Shown here: piece by piece, positions 11,286-23,331 of the stretch
Numbering within the stretch: position 1 is the stretch's first letter
Layout: each line of letters starts with the position of its first letter
Assembly (NCBI GenBank): GCA_032158295.1
Contig: CM063249.1
Span: 6,897,195-6,961,194 of the forward strand
Length of the DNA stretch: 64,000 bases
Direction: 5' to 3'
Source of the DNA: Pycnopodia helianthoides
Lineage: Eukaryota; Echinodermata; Asteroidea; Forcipulatida; Asteriidae
The notes under the pieces: model-generated
Database searches by the model: none
What the model was told of the DNA's origin: nothing
Seen by the model: only the letters and a program-made list of their open reading frames with translations
Translations under genes and position numbers: made by a program

Positions 11286-12220
11286 AGGCACTGCCAACTC
11301 AACACAAACTTTCAAACGTGGCTTTTATAGTATCAGTCTTGATATATTTGCCTGTAAATCAGCATTCATTGGCAACAACCAAACGAAGTCACGACCATTC
11401 TCGTCACGACCAAGATTGCTCGACCACGCAACAATCTGCTCGGGTCACGTATTCAGCAGACTACATGAAAAAGTGCAATCTGCAGCGCGCAAATTGAGTG
11501 TAATTTACAAGACCAACAATTCGCTAGTTGCCATAGATATGCAAACGTATATAAATATCTTTCTGGTCTCACTTAAATGGTTTGATAATTTGCGTCGAGT
11601 TGAATATTTTAATTAACGTTGAAGGGATAGAGGTTTTTAACCTCTTTTATTTCAATAAAGTGTTTTGTTAATACTAATTGCTTAATCGTGTTTATCACAC
11701 GTAGTACTCCGATTTGAACTTTATAATGCATCATTGTTTTATAGGTTTTTCCAGTCAATTTCAGCAACAATTAATTCAGTTTCATTAACACGCATTCAAA
11801 TTCACGCATGTTTCCCTTAGAGATCAATCAAACTGTGATTTTGTATAGTTTTTTTACTATTGCATCTAATTTCGTTTTCGTGCACACAATGATATCGTTC
11901 TTCTCAGTCATTTTAATGTGTTTTAGACATTGAAGAATGCATTTTCGCCATTCTTCAGTTGAATTTCTACTATACCTATTTACAACTAATAAAGTTGAAT
12001 CAAAAACTGAAGACTGTTTAACTAATAGTCTTCTTCAAACGAATGTCAACTGTTCACAATGAAAAGAAAATATAGTGTTTCGCAATCAACAGGAACTTGA
12101 GAAGAAATAAAACCCCAACAAACACGCCCTGAACTTTTAAAAATGATTTCTACTGCCATTTTAGACAATACTGTTTTTTTTTAAACAGAAACAATAACAA
12201 AAACGGAAACAATGTGGCGT
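11286..12220. other. Intergenic, unassigned
   Basis: Open frames of up to 142 codons overlap each other and family V, and lack a recognisable domain. AT-rich from 11600 onward. Confidence 0.4.
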
Positions 12221-12605
12221 GTCGTGGCCGAGCGGATAAGAAAACCGGACTCAAGCTCTGGTGTGTCTGATCGGCAGAGTGTGGGTTCGAGTCCCGGTCG
12301 TGACACTTGTGTCCTTAAGCAAGACACTTAACCATTATTGCTTCGTCCTTCGGATGGGACGTAAAGCCGTTGGTCCCGTGTGTTGTGTAATGCACGTAAA
12401 AGAACCCGGTTACACTTATCGCTGAGAGAAGGGGTTCGCCCCGGTGTTCCTGGTTTGATTGGCTGCATATTGCGCCACAGCACCTTGTAAACCATTACTT
12501 GGTGCTATGTAAAGGAACAGGTCTAATACTTCAAAAGTAGCTCCACAATATACCTTGCGCTTTGATACGCCCATTGGACGTGATAAAGCGCTATATAAGT
12601 GTATA
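12221..12605 (+). mobile_element. tRNA-derived SINE, near full length
   Basis: The head is tRNA-like: an A-box-like TGGCCGAGCGG at about 12226 and a B-box-like GGTTCGAGTCC at about 12285 support an internal RNA polymerase III promoter from a Leu/Ser-type tRNA. The body continues through CTTAAGCAAGACACTTAACC, and the tail is AAAGCGCTATATAAGTGTA, typical of deuterostome SINE 3' ends. It encodes no protein and would depend on a partner LINE. Confidence 0.85.
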
Positions 12606-13950
12606 TTAACTGTGTATTAACAATACCGGTCATCAACATTTCAGAAGAGATGAATCGCTGAGGCAATAATATGGCACTAACGATTAACACGACAAGAATG
12701 CTGTTTGTCATCACGCAAGACTGAAACTTGATTACAATTTGTAATGATTTATTGTTGTCAAATAATTGAGTTTCACAGTTACTGGATCCCAATCAAAAAT
12801 TGCTTCAATCGACCGTTAACTTGCCTTGGCCTTAGCCACTCTAAATAAGTATTTTAACCCTTAATGTTACAGCTTCAGTCACCATGAACTCATTGACTTT
12901 ATGAAGTCTACTTTCAACTCGAACACAATCTCCCAGCATTAATTGAGATTTAACGCATGCAATCGATATCACCTAACGCAAATAATTGATTTCCACGGTT
13001 GGTGAATCCCATTTGGAAATCTCTTCATTCAACCATTAAGTTTGCATTGGCATTAGCTAAAAAACAATAAGGTCTATTTTGATAGGGCTGTAACTTAAAG
13101 TCAAATTTTACCATTGGTGTAGTTATTTCGACCGACTGACTCTGTGAAGTCTACTCTGAACTTGTACCCAATCCACCATTAGATGCCATCGACCCCGCCG
13201 GTCAGGTTTGTTGTTGCTGTACGTTTAAAACATCGCCATAATGGCTTGGGACTGGAACATGATCCTGACGGTAACTCCCAGCCTGCTCTGTCAACACAAA
13301 GGTTTGCAAAGGTTTTGATAATTTACTTCCGCCACATGGCAGGTAAAAGTGTGCAGTTCCTCCCGCCAACAAATTTGTAGTGGTTGTGCTTGTGTCGAGG
13401 AGTTCAAAACCGATTAGTGTTTGGTGTCACCTTCCTTCACTTTCTTCTCGTTTTAAACCCCTATACGTATAAAATTACACAGCGATAATATATTGGGCTT
13501 TCGGAGTGTGAAATGACATATATTTTTTTCTGAGAAGTCAGGGTGGGTAAATGGTGTGCCCCATACGAGTTAACCGAGGCCATTATTTATGAAGTCTTGT
13601 ATCCGCTTAAATCTTTATATTTGGCAGACTTGCCATGCGAATCTTAATGTAAAACGTGCATGCCTGCCGCAAAACCCAGTTAGGCCTATACTTAATGCAA
13701 TCTTTCTAGCCCCACACTTTGGTGGAGACTTCAGATGAAAGCCTCGTCGGATGTACCAAACGTAAAGACTGTTATCGGACACGATTTGTTGTCTAATACA
13801 ATCCACCCTTCAAACGCTAAAAGAGGATTTCACCGATATCATTATTTTACACGTCGGCATATGGAGAAGTAATCATTACCGGTTTTAGCTATTTTATCTT
13901 CTTTGTTCATCACTTGCTTTTTCAGTGTGTGCTTCGCTCTCTCCTCTCTC
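12606..13950. other. Intergenic, unassigned
   Basis: No supported gene. A 65-codon frame at 13183-13380 has no domain. Two related stretches near 12765-12860 and 12985-13070 (AATAATTGA, TTTC-CGGTTG-TGAATCCCA, CTTGCCTTGGCCTTAGC) suggest an old local duplication. Confidence 0.4.
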
Positions 13951-14216
<266 letters not shown>

Positions 14217-14217
14217 T

Positions 14218-14330
14218 CATTTCTTCCCACTTGACTGCTTCTGTTACACCATTATACCTGTTTACTTTGTGTCATTTTAGCCGTCGCGAGAGACTCTGCT
14301 GGGTTCAAAACGTCTGGGCATTTAAACAAA
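14218..14330 (+). repeat. Dispersed repeat with GACTCTGCT hairpin tail, copy 1
   Basis: Matches 56010-56125: CACTTGACTGCTTCTGTT, then ATACCTG, TGTCATTTTAGCC, and GAGACTCTGCTGGGTTCAAA. Possibly the tail of a Penelope-like or related retroelement; unproven. Confidence 0.55.
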
Positions 14331-14400
14331 ATGCGCTGTCGTTTGGTTGGTAAGCAGTTTGCAACAGCTAGTTTTACCTTATCATCTCTCTATCCAGTCA

Positions 14401-14432
14401 TTCATTTATTTATTTATTTATTTATTTATTTA
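14401..14432 (+). repeat. (ATTT)n microsatellite
   Basis: Short ATTT array that abuts the left arm of the long inverted repeat and may be the tail of that element. Confidence 0.8.
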
Positions 14433-15234
14433 TTCAGGCTTTAAACATGCACAATGCAAAAGAAAACAATAAAGATAATAAAATTACCCCCCCCCACAAA
14501 CAAAAACAACCGAAGCGGGGGCGGGGGGGGGGTGCCCAAAGGTGAACTAGATCACTATCTGAAAGAGCAATCCCCATACAATTATTTTAAACAAAAAGAC
14601 AATGTTTAACATTAAACAAATGAAATGCCACAGTATCAAACTCACAAAAGACCAGCTCCAGGGGAAAAAATACACGACAAAAGTATAAATAAACGTATAA
14701 AAAAATGATATCTGAATGATTGTGATGACGAATGATAAATGATCGATTTTCCCCTTGTCTCTAAAGATCTAATACGGCCAGTGTGCGCGTGCAGAAACCG
14801 GGTGAGATTTCACAATTCCTTTCACGGCCATACCAGTGTTCCTAAGAAGTCTCCGTTTTAGTTCAGCAATTGAAAGAACCAACATGGACGCATACAATGT
14901 TGCTAGCGAAGCATAAGTTATCCAGACACATAATTTGATGAACGTTGTAATGGTCCATTGCCTGATGTGCTCATTGGAATTGTACCTTTTCTACAATCCA
15001 ATTAATGCCGCTCCGTTGCAGTTGATTTATGTGAAACCGTTTTCTTCTAATGGTTAATTATATATTACAGTTTTAACCATGACCGTCTCCCGTTATTGTC
15101 TCTGTGAATAAAATTACGGTTGCTGGTTTTTTCATCAATAAAGTCTTACCCGCAGGAGAATAATATATATATTCGTTATTGTTTGATTAAGTACGACGTG
15201 GATTGTTATGACATGTGTATCTTTTAAGGATGAC
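14433..15234 (+). repeat. Long inverted repeat, left arm
   Basis: The reverse complement of this arm is found at 21666-22526. Shared blocks include a C-run/G-run next to AAACAACCGAAGC, GATCACTATCTGAAAGAGC, TCCCCTTGTCTCTAAAGATC, GTTGCTAGCGAAGCATAAG and GATTAAGTACGACGTGGA. Its inner edge abuts the 41-bp satellite. Two oppositely oriented copies of one dispersed element explain it as well as terminal repeats of a single 8-kb element. Confidence 0.85.
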
Positions 15235-16036
15235 TTGTAGATCTATCATTCTGATGAGAAAGACTGATCAAGACTTGTGGGTCTATCATTCATGATCAGA
15301 AAGACTGATCAAGACTTGTGGGTCTATCATTCATGATCAGAAAGACTGATCTAGACTTGTTGGTTTTTCATTCATGATCAGAAAGACTGATCTAGACTTG
15401 TTGGTTTTTCATTAATGATCAGAAAGACTGATCTAGACTTGTTGGTCTATCATTCATGATCAGAGAGACTGATCTAGACTTGTTGGTCTATCATTCATGA
15501 TCAAAAACACTGATCTAGACTTGTTGGTCTATCATTCATGATCAGAGAGACTGATCTAGACTTGTTGGTCTATCATTCATGATCAAAAAGACTGATCTAG
15601 ACTTGTTGGTCTATCATTCGTGATCAGAAAGACTGATCTAGACTTGTGGGTCTATCATTCATGATCAGAAAGACTGATCTAGACTTGTAGGTCTTTCATT
15701 CATGATCAGAGAGACTGATTTAGACTTGTTGGTCTTTCATTCATGATCAGAAAGACTGATCTAGACTTGTGGGTCTATCATTCATGATCAGAAAGACTGA
15801 TCTAGACTTGTTGGTCTTTCATTCATGATCAGAGAGACTGATCTAGACTTGTGGGTCTATCATTCATGATCAGAGAGACTGATCTAGACTTGTTGGTCTT
15901 TCATTCATGATCAGAAAGACTGATCTAGACTTGTGGGTCTATCATTCATGATGAGAAAGACTGATCTAGACTTGTTGGTCTTTCATTCATGATCGGAAAG
16001 ACTGATCAAGACTTGTTAGTCTTTCATTCATGATCA
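15235..16036 (+). repeat. 41-bp satellite, about 19-20 copies
   Basis: Monomer core is GACTGATCTAGACTTG followed by T/G-GGTCT, A/T-TCATTCATGATCAGA. Units are evenly spaced at 41 bp. Neighbouring monomers alternate in type (GTGGGTCTATC against GTTGGTCTTTC in the 3' half; CAGAGAG against CAAAAAG in the 5' half), so a dimeric 82-bp unit spread. Each monomer carries a TGATCA palindrome. Confidence 0.95.
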
Positions 16037-16152
16037 AATGTTTAGACGGCTGCTTATCTTGAATAGCACATACTTTACATTTTAAATCCACGAGAGTACA
16101 TTCTTTAAACTCTCGGGTCAAAGTTGGCCCGGATTCTGGGTCGCGGTGGCCA

Positions 16153-16383
16153 GGGCCCAATTTCATAGAGCTGCTAAGCACAACAATTTGCTTAGCATGA
16201 AATTTCTTCCTTGATAAAAACAGGGTTACCAAATTTCCATGTGTTGCATATTGTTTGTTACTGGTATTCAGCTGTTTATCCTGAAAATGACGTGGAAATT
16301 TGGTTGGTAATCCTGTTTTTATCAATGAAGACATTTCATGCTAAGCAAATTGTTGTGCTTAGCAGCTCTATTAAATTGGGCCC
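16153..16383. mobile_element. Palindromic GGGCCC-ended MITE, family D, copy 1
   Basis: Starts GGGCCCAATTTCATAGAGCT and ends with its inverse. Internal inverted blocks include TTGCTTAGCATGAAAT and CAGGGTTACCAA / GGTAATCCTG. It closely matches 18104-18345. Open frames crossing it are incidental. Confidence 0.9.
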
Positions 16384-17106
16384 TGATTCGTTTATGGGTC
16401 AGGCTCACCATGAAGCTGGTTACAATGGAGAGATGCTGCGTCACACCGACCCAGAAATGGGTCGGGCCCTTAGGTCGACTACGTTGCGAAATTTTGTTCA
16501 ACTTGATCAAGTCAATATTGAAAAGGAGAAGGAGAAATTTGACTTTAAAAGGGCAGCTCCAAATTGCCGCAAGGCACTTTTTATAAAGATCATGTCATTT
16601 AACGGCAAACTCTGTCAAGTAGGAACAAACCACAATCCAGAAATTGCTATACGCTGTTTGCTTCCGAACTTGAACAAGTTATTCCCCCCCCCCCCCAGTA
16701 GATTTACTTGGAAAGAACACTCGTTTTTAGTTCTCCAAATTCGTCAGTCTGACAACAATTGTGTAGAATGCACCACGGACGTAATAAAAACGTCAAAATT
16801 TAGGACTATTTGTCCACTTATTCTTATGTTATCGACTGTTATGTTTCCTCCCATATATATTGAGTCCCACAAAATTATATCGAGTGCTTCTAAATACATA
16901 AAACATCATAAACGTTTCGAGGATTATACGATACTTTAGTCCGGTCCAATTTTTAATGTTTTTTGGGTCAATAAAAACATCTAAGAACCAACTTTTGATG
17001 ACTTCCCTGTAAATTAGGAGTCACCTTTGTCAGAACAAAATAATGGTTTACATTTTTGAAAGTTGTTATGCACTTATAATTTTTTTATTTGTTGTTTAAA
17101 CTATTT
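16384..17106. other. Intergenic with an unassigned long frame
   Basis: A plus-strand frame running 16211-16939 (242 codons) starts inside the family D element and continues into unique sequence. It shows no recognisable domain and includes a C11 run near 16685, so I do not call it a gene. Confidence 0.4.
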
Positions 17107-17650
17107 TTATTGGCAAGAAAACCCAAAGCAAATTGCTCCAGTCAGGCATTGAAGCTCAACGATGTTCCCATTAGCAAAGACGCGTAGAATAAATAGCCCT
17201 TTCGTTGGAAATATACAACGGCATTCACAGCCAATACCACCCTAGTGTGTAATTGTTGTTAATAGATTGATGTGCCAATCAGTCTTTGAAAAAAAAAAAA
17301 ACTACAACGGCTTTAGTTTGTCCAATCATTGCGGTCATTATAGTTATCCTGTCCTGTTAAACTGACCAATTAAATCATTCCCAATCTCTGTGCAAAGAAT
17401 GCTCTACATTTTAAACGACCCTTTGCGTCAGAGTGTACCACGTAATTATCTTAATCGAATGGATAAGTCGACCCAAGTGGAACTAATTTTTCTCTTGCAA
17501 TATCCCATGCAAACAAACTATTGGCTTGATCGGCAAAAGGTTAGATCAGGTACTAGCCCAAGACCTAAATGTAGACCCATTTCATGCACGGGCAACAATT
17601 AAGTCGGGGCTAGAGCTCTGGCTACATTAGGGGCCGCACAAACGTGAATT
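17107..17650 (+). repeat. Tandem duplication 2, copy 1 (empty site)
   Basis: Matches 17668-18446. Shared blocks include CTCAACGATGTTCCCATTAG, GACGCGTAGAATAAATAGCC, ACCACGTAATTATCTTAAT and CTACATTAGGG-CCGCA. The sequence TTAGATCAGGTACTAGCCC at about 17549 is the uninterrupted target of the family D insertion in copy 2. Confidence 0.9.
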
Positions 17651-17667
17651 TAGTTGTTGTTTTTTTT

Positions 17668-18446
17668 TGATTGGTAAGAAAACGAAAACAAAGTGCTTTA
17701 ATCAAGCATTGGAGCTCAACGATGTTCCCATTAGCAAAGACGCGTAGAATAAATAGCCCTTTCGTTGGAAATATACAACGGCATTCACAGCCAAAACCAC
17801 CCCAGTGTAATTGTTGTAAATAGGTTGTTGTACCAATTAGTCTTTAAACAACAAATAATACAACAGCTTTAGTTTGTCCAATCATCGCGGTCATTAATAT
17901 TCCTGTCCTGTTAAACCGACCAGTTAAACCATTCTTAATTGCTATGCAAAAGAATGCTCTACAATTGAAACGACCCATTGAGTTAGAGTGTACCACGTAA
18001 TTATCTTAATAGAATGGATAAGTCGACCCCAGTGGGACTAATTTTCCCTTGCAATATCCCATGCAAAAACAACTATTGGCTTGATCGGCTAAAGGTTAGA
18101 TCAGGGCCCAATTTCATAGAGCTGCTAAGCACAAAAATTTGCTTAGCATGAAATTTCTTCATTGATAAAAACAGGGTTACCAACCAAATTTCCACGTGAT
18201 TTTCAGGATAAGCAAACAACAGCTGAATACCAGTAACAAGCAATATGCAACACAGGGAAATTTGGTTGGTAACACTGTTTTTATCAAGGAAGAAATTCCA
18301 TGCTAAGCAAATTTTTGTGCTTAGCAGCTCTATGAAATTGGGCCCAGGTACTAGCCCAAGACCTAAATGTAGACCCATTTCATGCCAGGGCTACATTTAG
18401 GTCGGGGCTAGAGCTCTGGCTACATTAGGGACCGCAAAAACGCGAG
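17668..18446 (+). repeat. Tandem duplication 2, copy 2 (occupied site)
   Basis: Second copy of the 17107-17650 unit, made longer by the 242-bp family D element at 18104-18345. Copies differ by scattered substitutions and small indels. Confidence 0.9.
18104..18345. mobile_element. Palindromic GGGCCC-ended MITE, family D, copy 2
   Basis: A near-perfect palindrome with GGGCCC at both ends. It lies between TTAGATCA and AGGTACTAGCCC, whereas the neighbouring duplicate reads straight through as TTAGATCAGGTACTAG. Any target duplication is at most 1-2 bp (A or CA) and cannot be fixed because the element ends are themselves repetitive. Confidence 0.9.
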
Positions 18447-19402
18447 TTGAAGTAAAAGTTATGTTTCGTATAGAGGACTGGCTCAGAATTCAGTGATGAT
18501 TATGTTTCATATTTTCTTAAAACGGCGAACGATGTTTCTTTTTTCATAAAACAGCAGCGGCAGCACCAACAACAATAATCAATAAATAACATATTTTATA
18601 GAAATATCTTAAGATTCTTTTTTCTTTTCTGAATCCATCAATCGCTGGTTATTCAAACCCATTACCCGTTGGCTCTTGTTGACGCAAACTCCTTGCCTTT
18701 TTGAATACATGCCCCTCCACTGAACATCTTGCATCGGTACACTTTTACTTTACTTCTTGACTCTAAAATCATGTCAAGCGTCGACATTGGCTCAAGTAAA
18801 ACCCCGCATTGAATATTATGGATGAAGTTTGATTGATCTTTTGGGTTTAGTTTATATAAGCCTTCACACGCTTAACAACCAAGAATAGCACTTAAGTTAG
18901 AGTCGTTTCTCTAGCAAACAACTTAAATTGACCGTGTTTATTTGGATCCTTTGTGCAAGCAAAATAACAGTGCTGCGTTGATTTATAGCAGTATTGGCGT
19001 AAACATTGAGTATCGAAAGCCTCAAAGCATTCAATATACGTATTGTAAACCAATGCATCTTATTAGGGAATGTTGTTACAATTTCGATCCCTGTAGGATG
19101 ATAAATGGCCCCTTGAACCGCCATTGAACCGCCACGGAGACAATTGTTGCGTCGTCTGCAACCTGTTTGTCTTATACTCAATTGGTATGGCAGGTCATTT
19201 CTTTTACCCCGTTATGGCTATACTTCAGGCCAATAGTCATGTTTATCCCATCAGGAGCTCGGCCGCTGTGTTTACGTCATCATGCTGCTTCCTCGGTGAA
19301 TTTTGCTCAGGGTCCTTTACAAAGCAGAGTGCATTTTTTGCTGGTTGTGTAAACACGGACATTCGTCTATTATTATGCGTGGTACATTAAACGCTAACAT
19401 GG
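18447..19402. other. Intergenic, unassigned
   Basis: Overlapping short frames on both strands at 18897-19390, none with a recognisable domain. No clear repeat. Confidence 0.35.
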
Positions 19403-19500
19403 CATGTCGTGGCCGAGTGGTTGCCTCGCACGGAAATCAAGTTCTGGTGGCTGAGTCATTCCAATGTGAAATTCGTATTTCAGTCCCCAGCACTTGAGCC
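19403..19500 (+). mobile_element. tRNA-derived SINE, head fragment
   Basis: CATGTCGTGGCCGAGTGG resembles the A-box head of the SINE at 12221, followed by CAAGTTCTGGTGGCTGAGTC as in the SINE at 52123. The B box and body are not preserved. Confidence 0.5.
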
Positions 19501-20140
19501 CTTGATGAGCGAGACATCATACGGAAGGTTAAATCGTTTTGAACACATGACCACAAACAAAAAAAATACTTCCAAGTTACACTACAAAATAACTTACAAT
19601 GACTAAAAGTACATAAAATTCCAAAGTATCCAGTAACATCGTTTCGCCATGTGCCGTTTCATTTTAGAGAAAAATGCAATTTTGTTCTCGATCCTGGCAG
19701 CTTCAAAATCGTCCCCGCTTCTCTTATTTCTCAGCAGTCCCGGAGGGAATGTAAACAGGTCTGTGGATTGATATTTCATACTACATCCTACCCCCCAAAT
19801 CCCATATTTTCTCGAAAAATACAATATTTACCAATACATTTAATTTCCCTTTGACTAAAATTGCTCCTTGACGTTTCTGATCCTTACTTACGTTTCTGGA
19901 ACCCTCCTGGTAAATGGAGTGGAAGAATAATGATCACATGTACATACAAATTGAATGATCGCGACATCCTGAAAGAGCTTCGGGGCTCAATAACTACGTT
20001 TCTCTCGATATTGGTCCGATCCGCCCGAGGACTTTCCCTATCACAATAAAACAGTAATGCATTTGTCATTTGATTGGTTGATTTATTATTAGTTTATTAA
20101 CTTTAATTTTGTTTTATATTTGAAATGTTAGTAGTGAATC
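19501..20140. other. Intergenic, unassigned
   Basis: No gene or repeat recognised; short frames on both strands overlap. Confidence 0.35.
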
Positions 20141-20220
20141 TTTTGGTGCGCCTTGAGTGCCATTATAGGCAGATTTGTGCGCTATATACAAATTTTAAAT
20201 TATTATATTATATTATAATG
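20141..20220 (+). mobile_element. SINE 3'-tail fragment
   Basis: TGCGCCTTGAGTGCCATTAT then GTGCGCTATATACAAATTT and a TTATTATA-rich end. This is the usual 3' tail pattern of tRNA-derived SINEs; the head is missing. Confidence 0.55.
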
Positions 20221-21392
20221 CACAATGCACTTATTGGGTCCCAAACTTCGTGTGCCGGGCTGAAGGACGTCAGGAAATTTCACCCGGCAAAAAAAGGCTG
20301 TTATAATGTGCTAAATTATGTTCCGAGAAAACCGAACGAGAAATTGTGGTCGTTCCTTTTTTTTCCCCCTGCCATTAATGAGTCGTTATTATTATAGGGA
20401 ATGTGAATTCCGCGCAGGTTTGGAGTAACTCAACAACAAACATGATGCGGTACCTCTAGCTCAAACTAGGCACGTCCTCCCAATACTCAAAACTGGGTTT
20501 ATTTGGGCATCAGAGTGAGAAGATCCTTTAAATAGCACCTCATTTCGGCTGATGGGGTAACTTTTCCTCAACATGTACCTTGCATGAAGACATCACATCG
20601 CAATGATACCATGCCTGATGTGCTGTTGTCTTCGCTTTACAATTCCATTTCGCTGCTATTTCCGAGAAGTGACTGATTTGGCATTGAAACTAATCTGTGA
20701 AAACTTCATTTCAAAGTTGGTTAGAGTGTCTGAGATATCGTTGAATATCTGTAGCGGTTATGCCCAACACGGGAAGAATAATCCGTAAAGTGGAATACAC
20801 AATCTGAGAAATGTTACATGCAGAAAGGTTTCTCATATTGAAATGTTTTTGACCACAACAGATGCCCTCAAACTACAGTGAGCGGGTTGGTGGCCGGGTT
20901 AAATGTAGCTCGATAAAGAAGACATATACAATTAGCATGATATAGTATTACAAAATGGCCTCTAGTCCATCTACTCGGAGTTTGAATTAGCCCCAAATGG
21001 CCTAAATATGATAGGGAATTAAGATAAGAAAATTAAAAAGGCATGGTCCAAAGTTTGGAATCAGTTGCATTAACTTCATCAGATGATTACAGTCTGTGTA
21101 TTGCAACCAGCTCGCTATTGAGATTGTGTAATTAAATGAACTTTTGCCCTGGAGAGTTTCCACTACAACTGTATCCAGGTCTACGCCAGCCTCTCCCTAA
21201 CCGGGAGAAGTACCGGTGAAAATGCTTCAAAAGCAGCAAAATACACCATTCGAATCATATGAATAATTTGCCTCTACGGTGTATCCAAGCTCACAAAAGA
21301 ATCATCTATGACTTCCCAAAATGTCTCAAACCTCAACATAGAAATGGCAAGTCTTCGCACAGAGAATAAAATATTCATTTTTTTTTTATACT
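20221..21392. other. Intergenic, unassigned
   Basis: No supported gene; short frames (for example 20603-20788) lack domains. Confidence 0.35.
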
Positions 21393-21534
21393 AAACTGCC
21401 TGCCACGAAAACCGGGTCAGCTCGGTTTCAGAAATTCAATACAAGATACATTCTGTCATAACAATCCCCTTCGTACTTAATTAAACAATAACAAATATGT
21501 TTTCATATTATTCTCATGAGGGTTAGTCCTTATT

Positions 21535-21567
<33 letters not shown>

Positions 21568-21620
21568 CACACAAAAAAGAAACCGTAATTTCATTCACAG
21601 AGAATTAAAACCAACTTTAA
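21393..21620 (-). repeat. Partial extra copy of the inverted-repeat inner end
   Basis: Parallels 21632-21830: AAAACCGGGTCA, GATACATTCTGTCATAACA, CTTCGTACTTAAT, TTTTCATATTATTCTC. A run of about 27 A near 21540 separates it from the main arm. This is a local direct duplication of the last 200 bp of the right arm. Confidence 0.8.
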
Positions 21621-21665
21621 TTTTACTGAACTAAAACCGGGTCAACTCGATCTCAAAAAAGCAAT

Positions 21666-22526
21666 AAAAGATACATTCTGTCATAACAATCCACTTCGTA
21701 CTTAATCAAACAATAACAAATACGTTTTCATCTTATTCTCGTGCGGGTAAGTCTTTATTTATAAATACAAATTTAAAAAACACAAAAAACACAGCAACCG
21801 TAGTTTCAGAGACAAAACGAGAGATGGTCATAGCTAAGCTTGTAATATATTAACCATTCAAAGAGTAAGGTTACAAATAAATCAACTACAACGGAGCGGC
21901 ATTAACTAGCTTGTAGAAAAAGTACCATTCCAATGAGCACGTCAGGCAATGGACCATTGCAAAGTTCATCAAATTAAGTGTGTCTGGATAACTTATGCTT
22001 CGCTAGCAACATTGTATGCGTCCATGTTGGTTCTTTTAATTGGTGAACTTAAACGGAGACTTCTTAGGAACACTGGTATGGCTGGCGCTAAAATTGACCA
22101 CTCCGGGGATCGCCGAGGTAGTCGAGTTGTTTTAAAGGAATTGTGAAGTCTCACCCAGTTTCTGCACGCGCACGCTGGCCGTATTAGATCTTTAGAGACA
22201 AGGGGAAAACATCGATCATTTATCATTCGTCATCACAATCAGTCAGATATCTTTTTTTTTTCTTTTTAGGTTTGTTGATACTTTTGTCGTGTATTTTTTT
22301 CCCCCTGGAGCTGGCCTTTTGTGAGTTTGATACTGTGGCGTTTCATTTGTTTAATGTTAAACATTGTCTTTTTGTTTAAAATATAATTGTATGGGGATTG
22401 CTCTTTCGATAGTGATCTAGTTCACCTTTGGGCAACCCCCCGCTTCGGTTGTTTTTTGTGGGGGGGGGGGGTAATTTTTATTATCGTTGTTATTTTCTTT
22501 TGCCTTGTACACGTCTAAAGCTTGAA
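21666..22526 (-). repeat. Long inverted repeat, right arm
   Basis: Reverse complement of 14433-15234. It holds about 55 bp absent from the left arm, around 22083-22136 (GACCACTCCGGGGATCGCCG and onward to GTCGAGTTGTTTTA). The same block occurs inverted at 51690-51750, so this is a piece of another dispersed repeat or an internal part lost from the left arm. Confidence 0.85.
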
Positions 22527-23006
22527 CGATCGCGATCGGATCACTACCGCGGCCACAAAATGCCACGAATATAACAGGATGGTGCCCCCCTGCAGCGTCC
22601 CCCTCCCAAAATAAAAGCATGACCACTACCACTGACAAACCCATTCCCCGCTGCCCCCTCCCCCACCTGAAAGCAATGCCCCCCCCTGTTCCCCTTCCCC
22701 CGCCGAAAAAGTCCTGGCTATGCGCCGCTGGAGGGAAGTGGCTGATTAAACCACAGAGGTGGGAACACGAGTGTCAAAATACAAAAATCAATGGTACGCA
22801 GAGGGGGGGGGGAGCAATTAATTAGTGAACGAGACAGACTAAAACGGGGGATACCTGTGGAAAAGGAGAGGGCCAAGACAACAAGTTGTGAATCATTTCT
22901 TTCTTGGGTGTTCAGACCATGGGGGTTGAACGGTCTGGAGGCCCCTTATCCACAATCATAATAGACTGAGATAATTGGGTTGTAACCATCCAGGGTATTA
23001 AAAGTC
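22527..23006. other. Intergenic, C/G-homopolymer rich
   Basis: Several C runs (22640-22700) and a G run near 22804. No gene recognised. Confidence 0.4.
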
Positions 23007-23331
23007 AACAGTTTCATAAAGCTGTTAAGCAGAAAGTAAAATTGCTTAGCAACAGCGGGACACCAGTCGTAACAATGTCAACCTTGTGTTAATCCAAGAA
23101 TGATGTTTTTTGTCTTTGCTTACCAGTGACTTACCGTGAGAAAATAAGCAGAAGTAGGGAATTCCGCGCCTACGTCAAGCGTATTTCACAAGTTAGCAGG
23201 GAATTGTTGCTTGTGCGCGTGCGTAGGCATTCTTCGCTTACACAGCTATTCAGCCGTTTATCCTGTAAGCGAAGAGTGGTGATTGGAAGCACGTAATTCG
23301 GTAGTAAGCAGAGAGCCATGACATCGGGCAC
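23007..23331. mobile_element. Diverged GGGCCC-type MITE (families A/D), copy
   Basis: Left part has AGTTTCATAAAGCTGTTAAGC; right part ends GTAAGCAGAGAGCCATGACA. The middle (GTGCGTAGGCATTCTTCGCT) is the uninterrupted counterpart of the sequence interrupted by family B at 5155-5690. Confidence 0.65.

Noticed and set aside
12221..12305. Stand-alone tRNA gene
   Set aside because: The tRNA-like part lacks a convincing acceptor stem and cloverleaf and continues into a SINE body and tail.
15235..16036. CRISPR-like regular repeats
   Set aside because: The 41-bp units are contiguous with no unique spacers, and the genome is eukaryotic.
16211..16939. 242-codon frame
   Set aside because: Begins inside a palindromic MITE and shows no domain; includes a C-run translated as Pro.
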